Assembly (NCBI RefSeq): GCF_020405225.1
Contig: NZ_CP084472.1
Span: forward strand, 3,596,001-3,660,000
Length of the DNA: 64,000 bases
Direction of reading: 5' to 3'
From: Natrinema sp. DC36
GTDB lineage: Archaea > Halobacteriota > Halobacteria > Halobacteriales > Natrialbaceae
Within the stretch, counting starts at the first letter, position 1; each line of letters opens with the position of its first letter. The notes below the pieces were generated by a model, which was given only the letters and a program-made list of their open reading frames with translations, searched no databases and was not told the DNA's origin. Both the position numbers and the translations under genes were made by a program. Shown here in pieces: positions 43,329 to 53,940 of this stretch.

Positions 43329-44765
43329 TCACTCGGGATACGTGTCGCGCCACGGCCGCTGGCGCTCGAACGCGGCGCTTGCGGCGATCACGTCGTCGTC
43401 GGCGTGGCGTGGGCCCGCGATTTGCATCCCGACGGGGAGTCCGTCGATGACGCCGGCCGGGACCGAGGCCGCCGGCTGGCCGGTGAGGTTGAACGGCTGC
43501 GTGAGCACCCAGCCGCGGTACGGCTCGATCTCGACGCCGTCGATCTCCGTCGGCTCCTCACCGTGGGGGAACGGCGTCGTCCCGCAGGTCGCCGTCGCGA
43601 GGAGATCGTACTCGGCGAACAGGTCTCCCAGTCCGTCGAGGACATGGGTTCGAACGACGTCAGCGCGCTTGTACTCCCGCGTGGTCGGCTCCTCGGCGTC
43701 CACGACGAGATCGACGAGATACGGCCGAAGGCGATCGCGGTCCTCGCCGAGCGGATCGAACCCCTCGTCCTCGAGGTTCTCGAGCAGCGATCCCCACCGT
43801 ACGGTCGCCATCGTGTAGTAGGCGTCCAGAATCTCCTCGTTGTCGTGTCCCAGGTCGGGATCGACCGCGTCGACGGTCGCGCCGGCGCGCTCGAGCGCCG
43901 AGACGGCGTCCTCGAGTACGTCGCGCACGGCGGGCTCGACGGGATAGATGCCCATACCCGGGCTGTACGCGATTTGCACGTCGTCGATGGGGCGATCGAC
44001 GGCGGCGCGGTACTCGCCCCCCTTCGGGATCGAGAACGGATCGCGCGGGTGGGTTCCGGCCATCACGTCCAGCGAGAGCGCCGCGTCCTCGACCGTTCGG
44101 GCCAGCGGCCCGTTCGTGGAGAAGGGGGTGTGACTGGCGAACGCGTTCGGCCGGCTGACGTTCGGGATCACGCCTTGTGTGGGTTTCAGTCCGTACACGC
44201 CACAGAAGCTCGCCGGCACGCGAACCGAGCCGCCGGCGTCGGAACCGGGTGCGAGCGGCACGAGCCGGTCGCCCAGCGCCGCCCCGGCCCCGCCGGAGGA
44301 CCCGCCCGAGACGCGATCGGGATCGAACGGCGTCCCCGTCGGCCCGGTGACGCGGTTATCGGTCGTGACGCCGAGCCCGAACTCGGGCGTGTTCGTCTTC
44401 CCGACAACGATCGCTCCCGCGTCCTTCAGCCGGGCGACGAACGGCGAGTCCGACTCGGCGACCCGGTCCTCGAAGAGCAACGACCCCGAGGTCGTTCGGA
44501 CTCCCTCGACGTCGTCGAGATCCTTGATCGCGACGGGGACGCCGTGCAGCGGCCCGAGCGGCTCGCCCTCGTCGATCGCGCGGTCGGCCTCGGCGGCCAT
44601 CTCGCGGGCCAGATCGTCCGTTACCGTCACGAACGCGTTCGTCCGATCGTTTCGGTCGTGGATGCGCTCGAGGGTGGCGTCGACGACCTCGGTCGGTGAG
44701 CACTCCCCGTCTCGGATCGCTCTCGCGATCCCCGCGGCGGTCGTGCGCGTGAGTGGTGCGACCAT
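43329..44765 (-). CDS. amidase (amidase signature family)
   Basis: A 478-residue amidase signature enzyme. The Ser-cisSer-Lys triad is visible: Lys in VPVAIKDLDDVEG, the Gly-rich RVSGGSSGGAGAALGDR, and PGSDAGGSVRVPASFCG with the nucleophilic Ser. The FYGLKPTQG-type stretch is GVYGLKPTQG. It hydrolyses an amide to acid and ammonia; GatA is unlikely because it sits in a catabolic operon without gatB/gatC. The start (MVAPLTRTTAAGIARAI) lies 5 bp after the stop of the acyl-CoA dehydrogenase, so the two are in one transcript. Confidence 0.93.
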   Translation of the reverse strand: MVAPLTRTTAAGIARAIRDGECSPTEVVDATLERIHDRNDRTNAFVTVTDDLAREMAAEADRAIDEGEPLGPLHGVPVAIKDLDDVEGVRTTSGSLLFEDRVAESDSPFVARLKDAGAIVVGKTNTPEFGLGVTTDNRVTGPTGTPFDPDRVSGGSSGGAGAALGDRLVPLAPGSDAGGSVRVPASFCGVYGLKPTQGVIPNVSRPNAFASHTPFSTNGPLARTVEDAALSLDVMAGTHPRDPFSIPKGGEYRAAVDRPIDDVQIAYSPGMGIYPVEPAVRDVLEDAVSALERAGATVDAVDPDLGHDNEEILDAYYTMATVRWGSLLENLEDEGFDPLGEDRDRLRPYLVDLVVDAEEPTTREYKRADVVRTHVLDGLGDLFAEYDLLATATCGTTPFPHGEEPTEIDGVEIEPYRGWVLTQPFNLTGQPAASVPAGVIDGLPVGMQIAGPRHADDDVIAASAAFERQRPWRDTYPE

Positions 44766-44770
44766 CCGGA

Positions 44771-45991
44771 TCAGTCCGTGATCCCCATCGATTTCGCGAT
44801 CGTGTTGAGCTGAATTTCGTCGGTCCCCTCGACGATCCGCAGGATGCGCGCCTGGTGGACCAGATCCATGTAGGGGTTCTCCTCGGCCAACCCGTTGGCC
44901 CCGTTGACCTGGACGGCCGCGTCGGCGACCTCCCAGAGGACGTTCGTCGCGAACCACTTCAGCACCGACGAGTCCATGATCGTCCGCTCGTCTTCGGCCA
45001 TCTTCCAGGCGAGTTTCAGCCCCGCGGCGTCGGCCGCGTAGGTCTTCGCCCGCCCCTTCGCGAGCTTCGCGGAGACCTGCTGGAAGTTCCCGATCGGCTC
45101 GCCGAAGGCCTCGCGCTCGGTGACGTACTCGCCGGCCTCCTCGAGCAGGTACTCGCTGTACCCCACGGCCTCGGCACCCAACTCGAGCCGTCCGAGCGAG
45201 AGAAAGTCCATCGCGGCGTAGAACGCCTCGTCGACCGCGCCGAGCACGCGGTCCTCCGGGACGCGCACGCCGTCCAGAACGATCTCGGCCTGTGACCCCT
45301 CCGCGCCGACGGCGTTGTTGTACGACCCGATCTCGTACTCGTCGCGCTCGACGATGAAGCACGTGATGCCGCCGTAGCGGCCGGCTTCCTCCTGGGGCGT
45401 CGTCCGCGCGAAGAGCTGGATAAAGTCGGCGTAGGGCGCGTTGGTGATCCACTGCTTGCGGCCGTTGATGAGCCACTCGTCTCCGTCTTTCTCCGCTGTT
45501 GTCCCCATATTGGGCGAGTCCGACCCCACGCCGGGCTCGGTCTGGCCGAACGCCGTCGACTTCTCGCCGCGGACCACGGGCTCGAGGTATTTCTCCCGCT
45601 GGTCGCCCTCGGCCTGCAACAGCAGCGGCTTCGGCCCCTCGGGGCCGGCGAGGACGTAGCGCTCGAGGCCGCCGCCGTGGCTGGCGACGTGTTTCTTCGC
45701 TCGATACCACGTCACCGGAGAGATACCGTCGCCGCCCGCGTCCTCAGGTAGGTTCATCGCGTAGAAGCCCGCCTCGGCCGACTTGCGTCGGATCTCCTCG
45801 CGGGCCTCGAGCAGTTCGTCGGTCCAGCGGCCGTTCTCGTGGTGTCCCTTGCGGGGGTTGGTGTAGACGTCTCCCAGCTCTTCGACGATCGGGTCGACCT
45901 CTCGTTCGATGAAGTCGTCGATACTGTCGAGGATCAGTTCGGTCTCGTCGTCGGTGTCGAAACTCACGCCGCCTGTGGTGTTAGCTACCAT
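44771..45991 (-). CDS. acyl-CoA dehydrogenase
   Basis: A 406-residue enzyme with AFGQTEPGVGSDSPNMG, KQWITNAPYADFIQLF, VQVNGANGLAEENPYMD, and the catalytic Glu retained in RIVEGTDEIQLNTIAKS. It is therefore another subfamily than the tandem pair at 38-41 kb. The N-terminal helical part starts at DDETELILDSIDDFIEREV. It lies between the amidase (5 bp) and an acyl-CoA ligase (30 bp) on the same strand; the operon would activate an acid, desaturate it and hydrolyse an amide, suggesting growth on an amide-bearing or amide-derived acid. Confidence 0.95.
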   Translation of the reverse strand: MVANTTGGVSFDTDDETELILDSIDDFIEREVDPIVEELGDVYTNPRKGHHENGRWTDELLEAREEIRRKSAEAGFYAMNLPEDAGGDGISPVTWYRAKKHVASHGGGLERYVLAGPEGPKPLLLQAEGDQREKYLEPVVRGEKSTAFGQTEPGVGSDSPNMGTTAEKDGDEWLINGRKQWITNAPYADFIQLFARTTPQEEAGRYGGITCFIVERDEYEIGSYNNAVGAEGSQAEIVLDGVRVPEDRVLGAVDEAFYAAMDFLSLGRLELGAEAVGYSEYLLEEAGEYVTEREAFGEPIGNFQQVSAKLAKGRAKTYAADAAGLKLAWKMAEDERTIMDSSVLKWFATNVLWEVADAAVQVNGANGLAEENPYMDLVHQARILRIVEGTDEIQLNTIAKSMGITD

Positions 45992-46021
45992 GTCTAAATT
46001 TGAACGATATCCGTTGACCGC

Positions 46022-47659
<1,638 letters not shown>

Positions 47660-47736
47660 CATAGCCGTCGTAGCTATTCTGTCCAGTACCTTATGATTTG
47701 GGACGAGTACGCCGTCGTGACAGACGAACGGAGCCG

Positions 47737-48900
47737 TCAGCGGATTATCCCGGACTCGCGGAGGTCGGCTCGCTCGCTCTCGTCGTACCCCACTGACGCG
47801 AGTAGGGCGTCGGTGTGCGCTCCGTGGCCCGGAACCGACTCGTCGTGGCTGTCGGGTACGTTCGACCCCATCGCCGGAAAGCCGACCCGCGGCGGCGCGT
47901 CCGCCGGCCGCTCGATCAGTCCGCGCGCCTCGAGCTGGGGGTGCTCGAGGGCTTCGGCCGGCGTACACACCGGCCCGACCATCGTCTCGTCGGAAAGCGT
48001 CTCGAGCCACTCGTCCCGTGAGCGGCTCGCGAACAGCGACTCGAGTTCCTCGCGGACCGCCTCGAGTTCGGCCGGGTCGTCGGTGCCGTGGGCGTCGATC
48101 AGCTCCTCCCGTCCGGTCTCCTCGCAAAAGGCCTCCCAAAACTTCGGCTCGAGCGCCGCGAGCGTCACGTAGCGCCCGTCGGCCGCCTCGTACACGTCGT
48201 ACCATGGGTACCGTCCGGTGAGCGCGGTCTCGCCGGGCCGGGGATCGTCGCCGGTGAGCGCCTCGTGGGAAATCGCCTGCGAGAACGAGGCGACCACGTC
48301 GGTCATGGCCACGTCGATATACTCGCCGCCGTTGCCGAGTTCGCGAGACAGGAGTCCGCCGACGATGCTGAAGGCCGCGAACAGCCCGCCACCGAGGTCG
48401 CCGATCTGGTAGCCGGGGATCTGCGGTGCCATCGTCTCGTCCTCGCGAGTCATCTCGAGCAGCCCCGCGAGCCCGACGTAGTTGAGGTCGTGGCCCGCGC
48501 GCTCGGCGTACGGCCCGGTTTGACCGTAGCCCGAGAGCGAGCAATAGACGAGGTCCTCGTTGTACTCGAGCAGCGTTTCGTAGTCGACCCCGAGTCGCTC
48601 GGCGACGCCCGGTCGGAACTGCTCGAAGACGACGTCGGCGTCCTCGACGAGCCGGTAGAAGGCCGTCCGGCCCGCGTCCGATTTCAGGTCGACGGCGATG
48701 CTACGCTTGCCACGATTGACGCCGTCGAACAGCGCGCCGACGCCGCGGTCCGTCGTCGGCGGCGTGTACCGCGCGTAGTCTCCCGCGTCGGTGTCCTCGA
48801 CTTTGATCACGTCAGCGCCCGCGTCGGCGAGCAGTTGCGTCGCGTACGGGCCCGGAAGCAGGCGGGACAGGTCGAGTACTCGGACGGAATCGAGCTGCAT
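47737..48900 (-). CDS. CaiB/BaiF-family CoA-transferase
   Basis: A 387-residue family III CoA-transferase. The N-terminus LDLSRLLPGPYATQLLADAGADVIKVED and the catalytic Asp in AGHDLNYVGLAGLL are clear, as is GYQIGDLGGG. Length and the single domain fit either 2-methylacyl-CoA racemase (AMACR) or acyl-CoA:carboxylate CoA-transferases. In a region with branched acyl-CoA metabolism a racemase that prepares 2-methylacyl-CoA for the dehydrogenases is plausible. It precedes the ligase by 75 bp on the same strand, so it may be the first gene of that operon. Confidence 0.93.
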   Translation of the reverse strand: MQLDSVRVLDLSRLLPGPYATQLLADAGADVIKVEDTDAGDYARYTPPTTDRGVGALFDGVNRGKRSIAVDLKSDAGRTAFYRLVEDADVVFEQFRPGVAERLGVDYETLLEYNEDLVYCSLSGYGQTGPYAERAGHDLNYVGLAGLLEMTREDETMAPQIPGYQIGDLGGGLFAAFSIVGGLLSRELGNGGEYIDVAMTDVVASFSQAISHEALTGDDPRPGETALTGRYPWYDVYEAADGRYVTLAALEPKFWEAFCEETGREELIDAHGTDDPAELEAVREELESLFASRSRDEWLETLSDETMVGPVCTPAEALEHPQLEARGLIERPADAPPRVGFPAMGSNVPDSHDESVPGHGAHTDALLASVGYDESERADLRESGIIR

Positions 48901-48993
48901 GGTACCACGTCCCGGTCTTCTCTCAAAAGCCTACTGTCGGTGGTCGTTCGCAGTTCGTGGTGCTCCCGTTCCGTCAGTCGCCGTCCTCCACTG

Positions 48994-49926
48994 TCAGTCG
49001 TCGCCCTCGAGTTGCACTAACTCGTCGACGTCCGGGATATCGGCCGCGGCGTCCGTGATCTGTTGCATCCGGTCGGTGTGCTTGTCGACCGCGTAGGCGG
49101 CCAGTCTCCCGTCCTCGAGGCCGACGCGTTCCTCGGGATCGTCCGGCTGGAACCGCTCGTCCTCGGTGATCCCCTGTACGAGCGGAAGGAGTTCCTCGAC
49201 CGTCTCCTCGATGATCGCGGGGTCGACGCCCTCGGCGATGAGCTTCTTGAGCTGGTTCATCCCGAAACCGACGTGGCGCCCCTCGTCGCTGCGGATCTTC
49301 GTAAAGCCCTGGACGAGCCCCGGCAGGTGGGGGAGCTCGTCGAACTCGCCGCCGTAGGAGGTCTGCATCCCGTAGTACCCCGTCTGCGCGAGGATCCCCT
49401 CGACCGTGAGGTGGTAGTGGCAGTACGCTCTGGCTCGGTTTTCGGGCGTGTCTTCCTCGAGCAGCCGGAACTGCGCCTTCCGGTTGCGGTCGAACAGTTC
49501 GATGTACGGGTCGTTGAACCACCGCTCGTGGCGGGGATCGGACCGTTCCCAGCCCAGTTCGTCCTCGACCGTCCAGACGACCTCCCGCCAGTAGCGGTCG
49601 AAGAAGTCCGCGTGCTTGGCCTCCTCGTACAGCTGGGTCGTCAGGAACAGCTGATCGTCGATATTGTCGAGTACCGCCCCCAGCGGCGCGAGATCTTCGG
49701 TAACCGCGTCCTCCCCCGCCCCGAACTTCGCGATGCCGTTGAGGGTGCCGTACCACGACTCCCGGTCGTACGACTTCGAGGCTTCGATGAACGCAAGGAG
49801 GTTTTCGACGTCTTCCTCGAGGTCGATCTCGCCGGGGTCCCAGTGTCGCTCGACCGCGTTTCGATAGTAGCGGTTCGATCTGGACTCCCGGTCCATCATC
49901 GCCGTCGGCGTGTACTCTGTTGCCAT
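48994..49926 (-). CDS. R2-like ligand-binding oxidase (R2lox), Mn/Fe ferritin-like
   Basis: A 310-residue helical di-metal carboxylate protein. Ligands fit R2lox: Glu72, Glu102 with His105 (YEEAKHADFF), Glu176 (HLTVEGILAQ) and Glu215 with His218 (RSDEGRHVGFG). The Val-Tyr ether cross-link pair that defines R2lox is also present: Val75 three residues after Glu72 (GEDAVTEDLAPL) and Tyr171 five before Glu176. In bacterial R2lox these hold a Mn/Fe site with a bound fatty acid and an oxidase reaction. Start at MATEYTPTAM; TATTAAA (49949-49955) is centred 26 nt upstream. It lies in an acyl-CoA gene region, which fits a lipid-like ligand. Confidence 0.92.
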   Translation of the reverse strand: MATEYTPTAMMDRESRSNRYYRNAVERHWDPGEIDLEEDVENLLAFIEASKSYDRESWYGTLNGIAKFGAGEDAVTEDLAPLGAVLDNIDDQLFLTTQLYEEAKHADFFDRYWREVVWTVEDELGWERSDPRHERWFNDPYIELFDRNRKAQFRLLEEDTPENRARAYCHYHLTVEGILAQTGYYGMQTSYGGEFDELPHLPGLVQGFTKIRSDEGRHVGFGMNQLKKLIAEGVDPAIIEETVEELLPLVQGITEDERFQPDDPEERVGLEDGRLAAYAVDKHTDRMQQITDAAADIPDVDELVQLEGDD

Positions 49927-49948
49927 ATCCCACATATGTCGACTCGAC

Positions 49949-49955
49949 TATTAAA
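49949..49955 (-). promoter_or_regulatory. TATA box of the R2lox gene
   Basis: TATTAAA (TTTAATA on the gene strand) centred 26 nt before the ATG at 49926, the leaderless spacing. Confidence 0.6.
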
Positions 49956-50051
49956 TGTGCGGTCGCTGTCGGTTGTGCTCGACCCGCGAGGACTCCGTTC
50001 GGACCGTCTCTGGCTGATAGCCGACACGGGGACGGGGGTGTAGTCCGTCGG

Positions 50052-51488
50052 TCAGCCGCCGCTCTCGTCGGCGTTCGCTCGCGGGGTGTCCCCGCTCGCG
50101 TCACCCGAGGCGCGTTGCGCCTCGCTCTCCTCGACGCGCTCGTGGACGTCGAGCGTGGTCATCGCTCGGTAGGTTTCGATTCGGTCGGTCTTGGCGAGTC
50201 GATATCGATAATAGACGTACGCGACGCCGAACCAGCCGATGAGGACCACGCCCACGACGGGTCGCTGGAGGAGCGTGACCAGCCAGAACGCGCCGGTTGC
50301 GACTCCCCCGCCCAGCACCGCGAGGAGGAGCCCGCGGTATCGGCGGAGTCGAAACGGGGCGTTGGCGTAGTGTGCCGGGAACTCCCGCGGCAGATTCCAG
50401 AGGCCGATCGCACAGAAGAAGTACGCCGTGAGACTGGCCAGGCCGATGAACACGGAAAGACCGACAATTTCGTCCGCGAGGGGGACGAGCACGAACGGCG
50501 GGACGCCGAGCACGGCGATCGCGTAATGGGGCGTGTCGAACCGGGGGTGAATCCGGGAGAGCGACGCCGGGAGAATGCCGTCACGGCTCGCGCGCATGAG
50601 CGTTCGGGAGAAGACGAGCAGCGTCGTATTCACCGTGGTGACGACCGCGAAGATCGCGCCGGCGGCGACGACGTACTCGCCCCACCAGGGGAGATATCTC
50701 GAGGCGGCGAGCGCGAGATCGGCTTCGTTCCCCAGTTCCGCGTACGGAACGACTCCGACGAGGACGGCGATCAACCCCACGTAAAACAGTACGACGATAC
50801 CGATACCGAGCCCCAGTACGAGCGGGATCGTCCGTCCGGGGTCCTCTATCTCCTCCCCGAGTTCGATCAGTAACCCGAATCCGAGGAACGGGTAGAACAG
50901 TGCCACGATTGCGAGCCCGAACCCGCCGTAATCCGGGAAAAACGGGGTGTAATTGGCGGTATCGATCGCGGCCGCTCCGGGGACGATAAACGTCAGGAGT
51001 GCGGCGACGAGACCGACGAAAAAGACGATCTGCACCTGCGCGACGACTCTGAGCCCGACGACGTTGACGAGCAAGACGAATCCGAGCAGGACGTAGATGA
51101 GCCACATCGACGGCACGTCGAAGAAGATTCGGGTGTACTCGGCGAAGCCGGTCGCCGTAATGAGCAGCGACGCCCACGCGACGAGGGGGATCGTGAACGG
51201 GACCAGGAACCCCCAGTAGGGGGCCGTGAGCCGAGAAATGTAGACGTACAGGCCGCCGGCGACCGGCATCGCCGAGCCGAGCAAGGCGTTGTACAGGACG
51301 ACGAATCCGGCCGGGATCGCTGCGAGCATGATCGCCAGGACGAGCGCCGGCCCCGCGGTTCCCGCCAGCGGCCCCGGCAAGACGAATATCGGGACCGAAA
51401 TCGCGTTTCCGACCAGGAGCGCCAGCACCCCGAGGATGCCGATGCTCGAGGAAAGCGTCTCCCCGTCGTCGTCGGTAATCGTGCTCAT
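50052..51488 (-). CDS. APC-superfamily amino acid/amine permease
   Basis: A 478-residue transporter with about 12 membrane helices. Helix 1 has the unwound GNAISVPIFVLPGPLAGTAG substrate-binding segment, and TM6 has PFLGFGLLIELGEEIEDPGRTIP. The C-terminal tail (DVHERVEESEAQRASGDASGD) is soluble and acidic. It would import amino acids or amines. The small membrane protein before it overlaps its start by 4 bp, so the two are co-translated. The 3' part of a related permease gene occurs as a remnant at 37727-37950. Confidence 0.93.
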   Translation of the reverse strand: MSTITDDDGETLSSSIGILGVLALLVGNAISVPIFVLPGPLAGTAGPALVLAIMLAAIPAGFVVLYNALLGSAMPVAGGLYVYISRLTAPYWGFLVPFTIPLVAWASLLITATGFAEYTRIFFDVPSMWLIYVLLGFVLLVNVVGLRVVAQVQIVFFVGLVAALLTFIVPGAAAIDTANYTPFFPDYGGFGLAIVALFYPFLGFGLLIELGEEIEDPGRTIPLVLGLGIGIVVLFYVGLIAVLVGVVPYAELGNEADLALAASRYLPWWGEYVVAAGAIFAVVTTVNTTLLVFSRTLMRASRDGILPASLSRIHPRFDTPHYAIAVLGVPPFVLVPLADEIVGLSVFIGLASLTAYFFCAIGLWNLPREFPAHYANAPFRLRRYRGLLLAVLGGGVATGAFWLVTLLQRPVVGVVLIGWFGVAYVYYRYRLAKTDRIETYRAMTTLDVHERVEESEAQRASGDASGDTPRANADESGG

Positions 51489-51736
51489 TCCGTCGCCGAC
51501 CGGTCCCTGCGGCGGCGACGAATCGCGTAGTCGCGGAACCGTCGTCCGAGGACGAACCCGACGACACCGCCGAGGAAGGGTGTGACGACGAGCAGCGCCT
51601 GAACCGTCAGTACGGGGAGTACGATCCCGATGCCGAGACCGACCACGAGCCCGCCCTCGGGATACTGCGCCGCGGCTACCTCGCGCTCGATGTCGTCCAT
51701 CTCCGTCGGATCATCGCGGTACTGTCCGATGGCCAT
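51485..51736 (-). CDS. small membrane protein, partner of APC permease
   Basis: An 83-residue protein with two hydrophobic helices (LVVGLGIGIVLPVLTVQALLVV and FLGGVVGFVLGRRF) followed by a basic tail (RRRRRDRS). Start taken at MAIGQYRDDPTEMDD (51734-51736); the longer open frame upstream would add a segment without similar character. Its stop overlaps the permease start (ATGA), suggesting an accessory or stabilising subunit. No known family recognised. Confidence 0.75.
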   Translation of the reverse strand: MAIGQYRDDPTEMDDIEREVAAAQYPEGGLVVGLGIGIVLPVLTVQALLVVTPFLGGVVGFVLGRRFRDYAIRRRRRDRSATE

Positions 51737-51900
51737 GCCATGACCTACCACACTGCGGCTAAAGTATTTTAGGGAGGCTGATACCAGGTGCGAGAGTCCG
51801 TGATCCTCCCGATCGCGGTCGGTACGCAACGGGCCCGCGATCGAACCGGCGTCTACGAGGGTTGATAAGAACTAAGTCGATACCCGTGAAGGTTGCTGCC

Positions 51901-52638
51901 ATGGCACAAAAGAGTGCTGCCGTCGTCGGAGGCGGCATCATGGGCGCTGGCATCGCACAGGTACTGGCACGGAACGGCTACGACGTGGCCGTCCGCGAGA
52001 TCAACGAGGAGCTGGCCGACGAGGCTCGCGAACGCGTAATCTCGGGCAACTACGGACTCGAGGACGCCGTCGAAGGCGGCTATCTCTCCGAGGACGAGAT
52101 GGACGAGGTTCTCGAGCGGATGACGTTCACGACGGACCTCGACGCGGCGACCGACGGGACCGACTTCACGATCGAGGCGGTCACGGAAAATCTGGCGATC
52201 AAGGGGCAGGTCTTCCGCGATCTGGACGAGGTCACGGACGAGCAGCCGCTGTACTCGAATACGAGCGGCTTCGCCGTCACGTCGATCGCCAACGCCGTCT
52301 CCGACCCCTCGCGGGTCGCGGTGACGCACTTTTTCAATCCCGTCGCGGTCATGGACATGGTCGAGATCGTGCAAGCGCCCGAAACCGACGAGGCCGTCGT
52401 CGAGCGCGCCGAGGAACTGGTCGACGAACTCGGGAAAACGCGCGTCACCATCGACGACGATCCCGGCTCCTACGGCTTCCTCGCCAACCGCTGTCACGCG
52501 GCCATGCGCGAGGAGGCCAAGAAGATCGTCGACGAGGGCATCGCCACGAAGGATCAGGTCGACAAGGCCCTCGAGGACGGATACAACCTCCCCGTCGGCC
52601 CGTTCTCGCTGGCCGGCCTCGGCGAGGAGTGGGACTGA
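51901..52638 (+). CDS. 3-hydroxyacyl-CoA dehydrogenase, C-terminally short
   Basis: A 245-residue enzyme with the Rossmann motif GGGIMGAGIAQVLARNGYDV, the NTSG turn (SNTSGFAVTS), catalytic His in VTHFFNPVAVMDMVEIV, and the start of the helical C-terminal domain (GFLANRCHAAMREEAKKI). Usual family members have about 285 residues; here the chain ends at DGYNLPVGPFSLAGLGEEWD, just where the second half of the dimerisation domain should begin (compare the gene at 60891). It ends 59 bp before a repeat element, so truncation by that insertion is possible. Activity is uncertain. GATAAG (51865-51870) is a possible TATA element. Confidence 0.88.
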   Translation: MAQKSAAVVGGGIMGAGIAQVLARNGYDVAVREINEELADEARERVISGNYGLEDAVEGGYLSEDEMDEVLERMTFTTDLDAATDGTDFTIEAVTENLAIKGQVFRDLDEVTDEQPLYSNTSGFAVTSIANAVSDPSRVAVTHFFNPVAVMDMVEIVQAPETDEAVVERAEELVDELGKTRVTIDDDPGSYGFLANRCHAAMREEAKKIVDEGIATKDQVDKALEDGYNLPVGPFSLAGLGEEWD

Positions 52639-52696
52639 GGTCAGTTTTTCCACAGCGATGCGGACTCGTTTTCGCTTCGGACCGACGAACCGACAT

Positions 52697-52893
52697 GCGG
52701 TGGCGCGCGCTGAACCGCAGTGAGCGACGAGCGAACTGCGGTTTGATATTGCGCGAGGGATGAGCGAAGGAACGGAGTGACTGAGCGTTAGCGCGGAACC
52801 GACGGTTCCGCGAACCATACGAACGGCGGCTCCGCCGCCGTGAGTAGAAATCGGCTGGGAAGGATGTGGAATCCCTAGTTGTCACGATAGCAG
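52697..52893 (-). repeat. dispersed intergenic element, copy C (inverted)
   Basis: Reverse-complement copy: the 16-nt end block is at 52697-52712 (GCGGTGGCGCGCGCTG) and the start block (CTGCTATCGTGACAAC inverted) ends at 52893. It is more diverged than the others near the start block (CCACATCCTTCCCAGCC). It has internal dyads such as GGAACCGACGGTTCC and GGCGGCTCCGCCGCC. Confidence 0.78.
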
Positions 52894-52955
52894 GACACCC
52901 TTATTCGCCAGTTCTAAACAGCGCTCAACGTGTATCGTTGACCAAGATAGTTGCG

Positions 52956-53093
52956 CTGCTATCGTGGCAACACGAGGGGCCACGACCTCCCCAGCCGATT
53001 CGCTCGCGCCTTACGGCGCTCACTCATCCCTCGCGCAGTATCATCGATCGCCCTTCGCTACCGCTCTGGCCGATCGACAGCGCGCGCCACCGC
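52956..53093 (+). repeat. dispersed intergenic element, copy D
   Basis: Starts CTGCTATCGTGGCAACACG, followed by GCCACGACCTCCCCAGCC, and ends with the 16-nt block at 53078-53093. It is the shortest copy. Together with copy C it forms a head-to-head inverted pair separated by 62 bp (52894-52955). The region 52639-53142 between convergent genes holds nothing else. Confidence 0.8.
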
Positions 53094-53142
53094 AGGTCGA
53101 AAACCGGACGGGAGTGAGACGGCGGTCGCCCGCCTTGTCCCG

Positions 53143-53940
53143 TTACTTCCCTTCGAACTCGGGGTCGCGGTCCTCGGCGAACGCCGCCGCACCCTCCGCG
53201 TGATCCTCCGTCTTGAGCAGTTCCTGGAAGAGCGAGCTGTCGTACGCTAGCCCCTCCTCGAGCCCGGAGTGAACGGCCATATCCGCGGACTTCTTGATCC
53301 CCTGGATCGCCAGCGGTGCCTGTCCGGCGAGGTCGGTCACGAACTCGTCGACCGCCTCGTCGAACTCGTCGGCGGCGTGGACGTGGGTGACGATCCCCTC
53401 CTCGCCCGCTCGCTCCGCCGAGATGTGTTTCCCGGTCATCGCGAGCTCCTTCGCGACGGCGGGCCCGGCCAGTTTCTCGACGTACTGAACGCCGCCGGCA
53501 CCGGGGAGAATGCCGAGATTCACTTCGGGGAAGCCGAACGTGCTCCCCTCGCTGGCCAGTCGGAAGTCACACGCCAGCGCGGTCTCGAGGCCGCCGCCCA
53601 GACAGTAGCCGTCAATCTTCGCGATGACCGGGGTCGGGAAGTCCCTGATGACGTCGTAGTGCGAGCGGGCCGAGGTGCCGCCGGCCGACTCGTCGGAGAA
53701 GCCGCCGATGTCCGCCCCCGCACAGAAAGCCTTCTCGCCGGCACCCTCGAGCACCACGGCGCGCAGCGCGACGCCGTCGGCGTCCTCGTTCCGTTCCTCG
53801 AGGGACTCGAGCCCCGCGATGATGTCATCTCTGAGCTGGCCGTTCAGCGCGTTCAACGCGTCCGGCCGGTTCATCGTGATCGTGCCGACGCCGCGCTCGT
53901 CGTCGTACTCCACCAGGACAGTGTCGAATGAGTGGTCCAT
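53143..53940 (-). CDS. enoyl-CoA hydratase/isomerase (crotonase family)
   Basis: A 265-residue crotonase-fold enzyme. Oxyanion-hole segments KAFCAGADIGGF and GGGLETALACDF are intact, and both catalytic Glu positions are kept (in GLETALACD and FGFPEVNLGILPGAGG), so hydration of 2-enoyl-CoA is expected. Start MDHSFDTVLVEYDD is the usual one and CTTTTTGAC (about 28 nt upstream) could be a TATA element. It converges with the short 3-hydroxyacyl-CoA dehydrogenase; the two could supply successive steps. Confidence 0.95.
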   Translation of the reverse strand: MDHSFDTVLVEYDDERGVGTITMNRPDALNALNGQLRDDIIAGLESLEERNEDADGVALRAVVLEGAGEKAFCAGADIGGFSDESAGGTSARSHYDVIRDFPTPVIAKIDGYCLGGGLETALACDFRLASEGSTFGFPEVNLGILPGAGGVQYVEKLAGPAVAKELAMTGKHISAERAGEEGIVTHVHAADEFDEAVDEFVTDLAGQAPLAIQGIKKSADMAVHSGLEEGLAYDSSLFQELLKTEDHAEGAAAFAEDRDPEFEGK

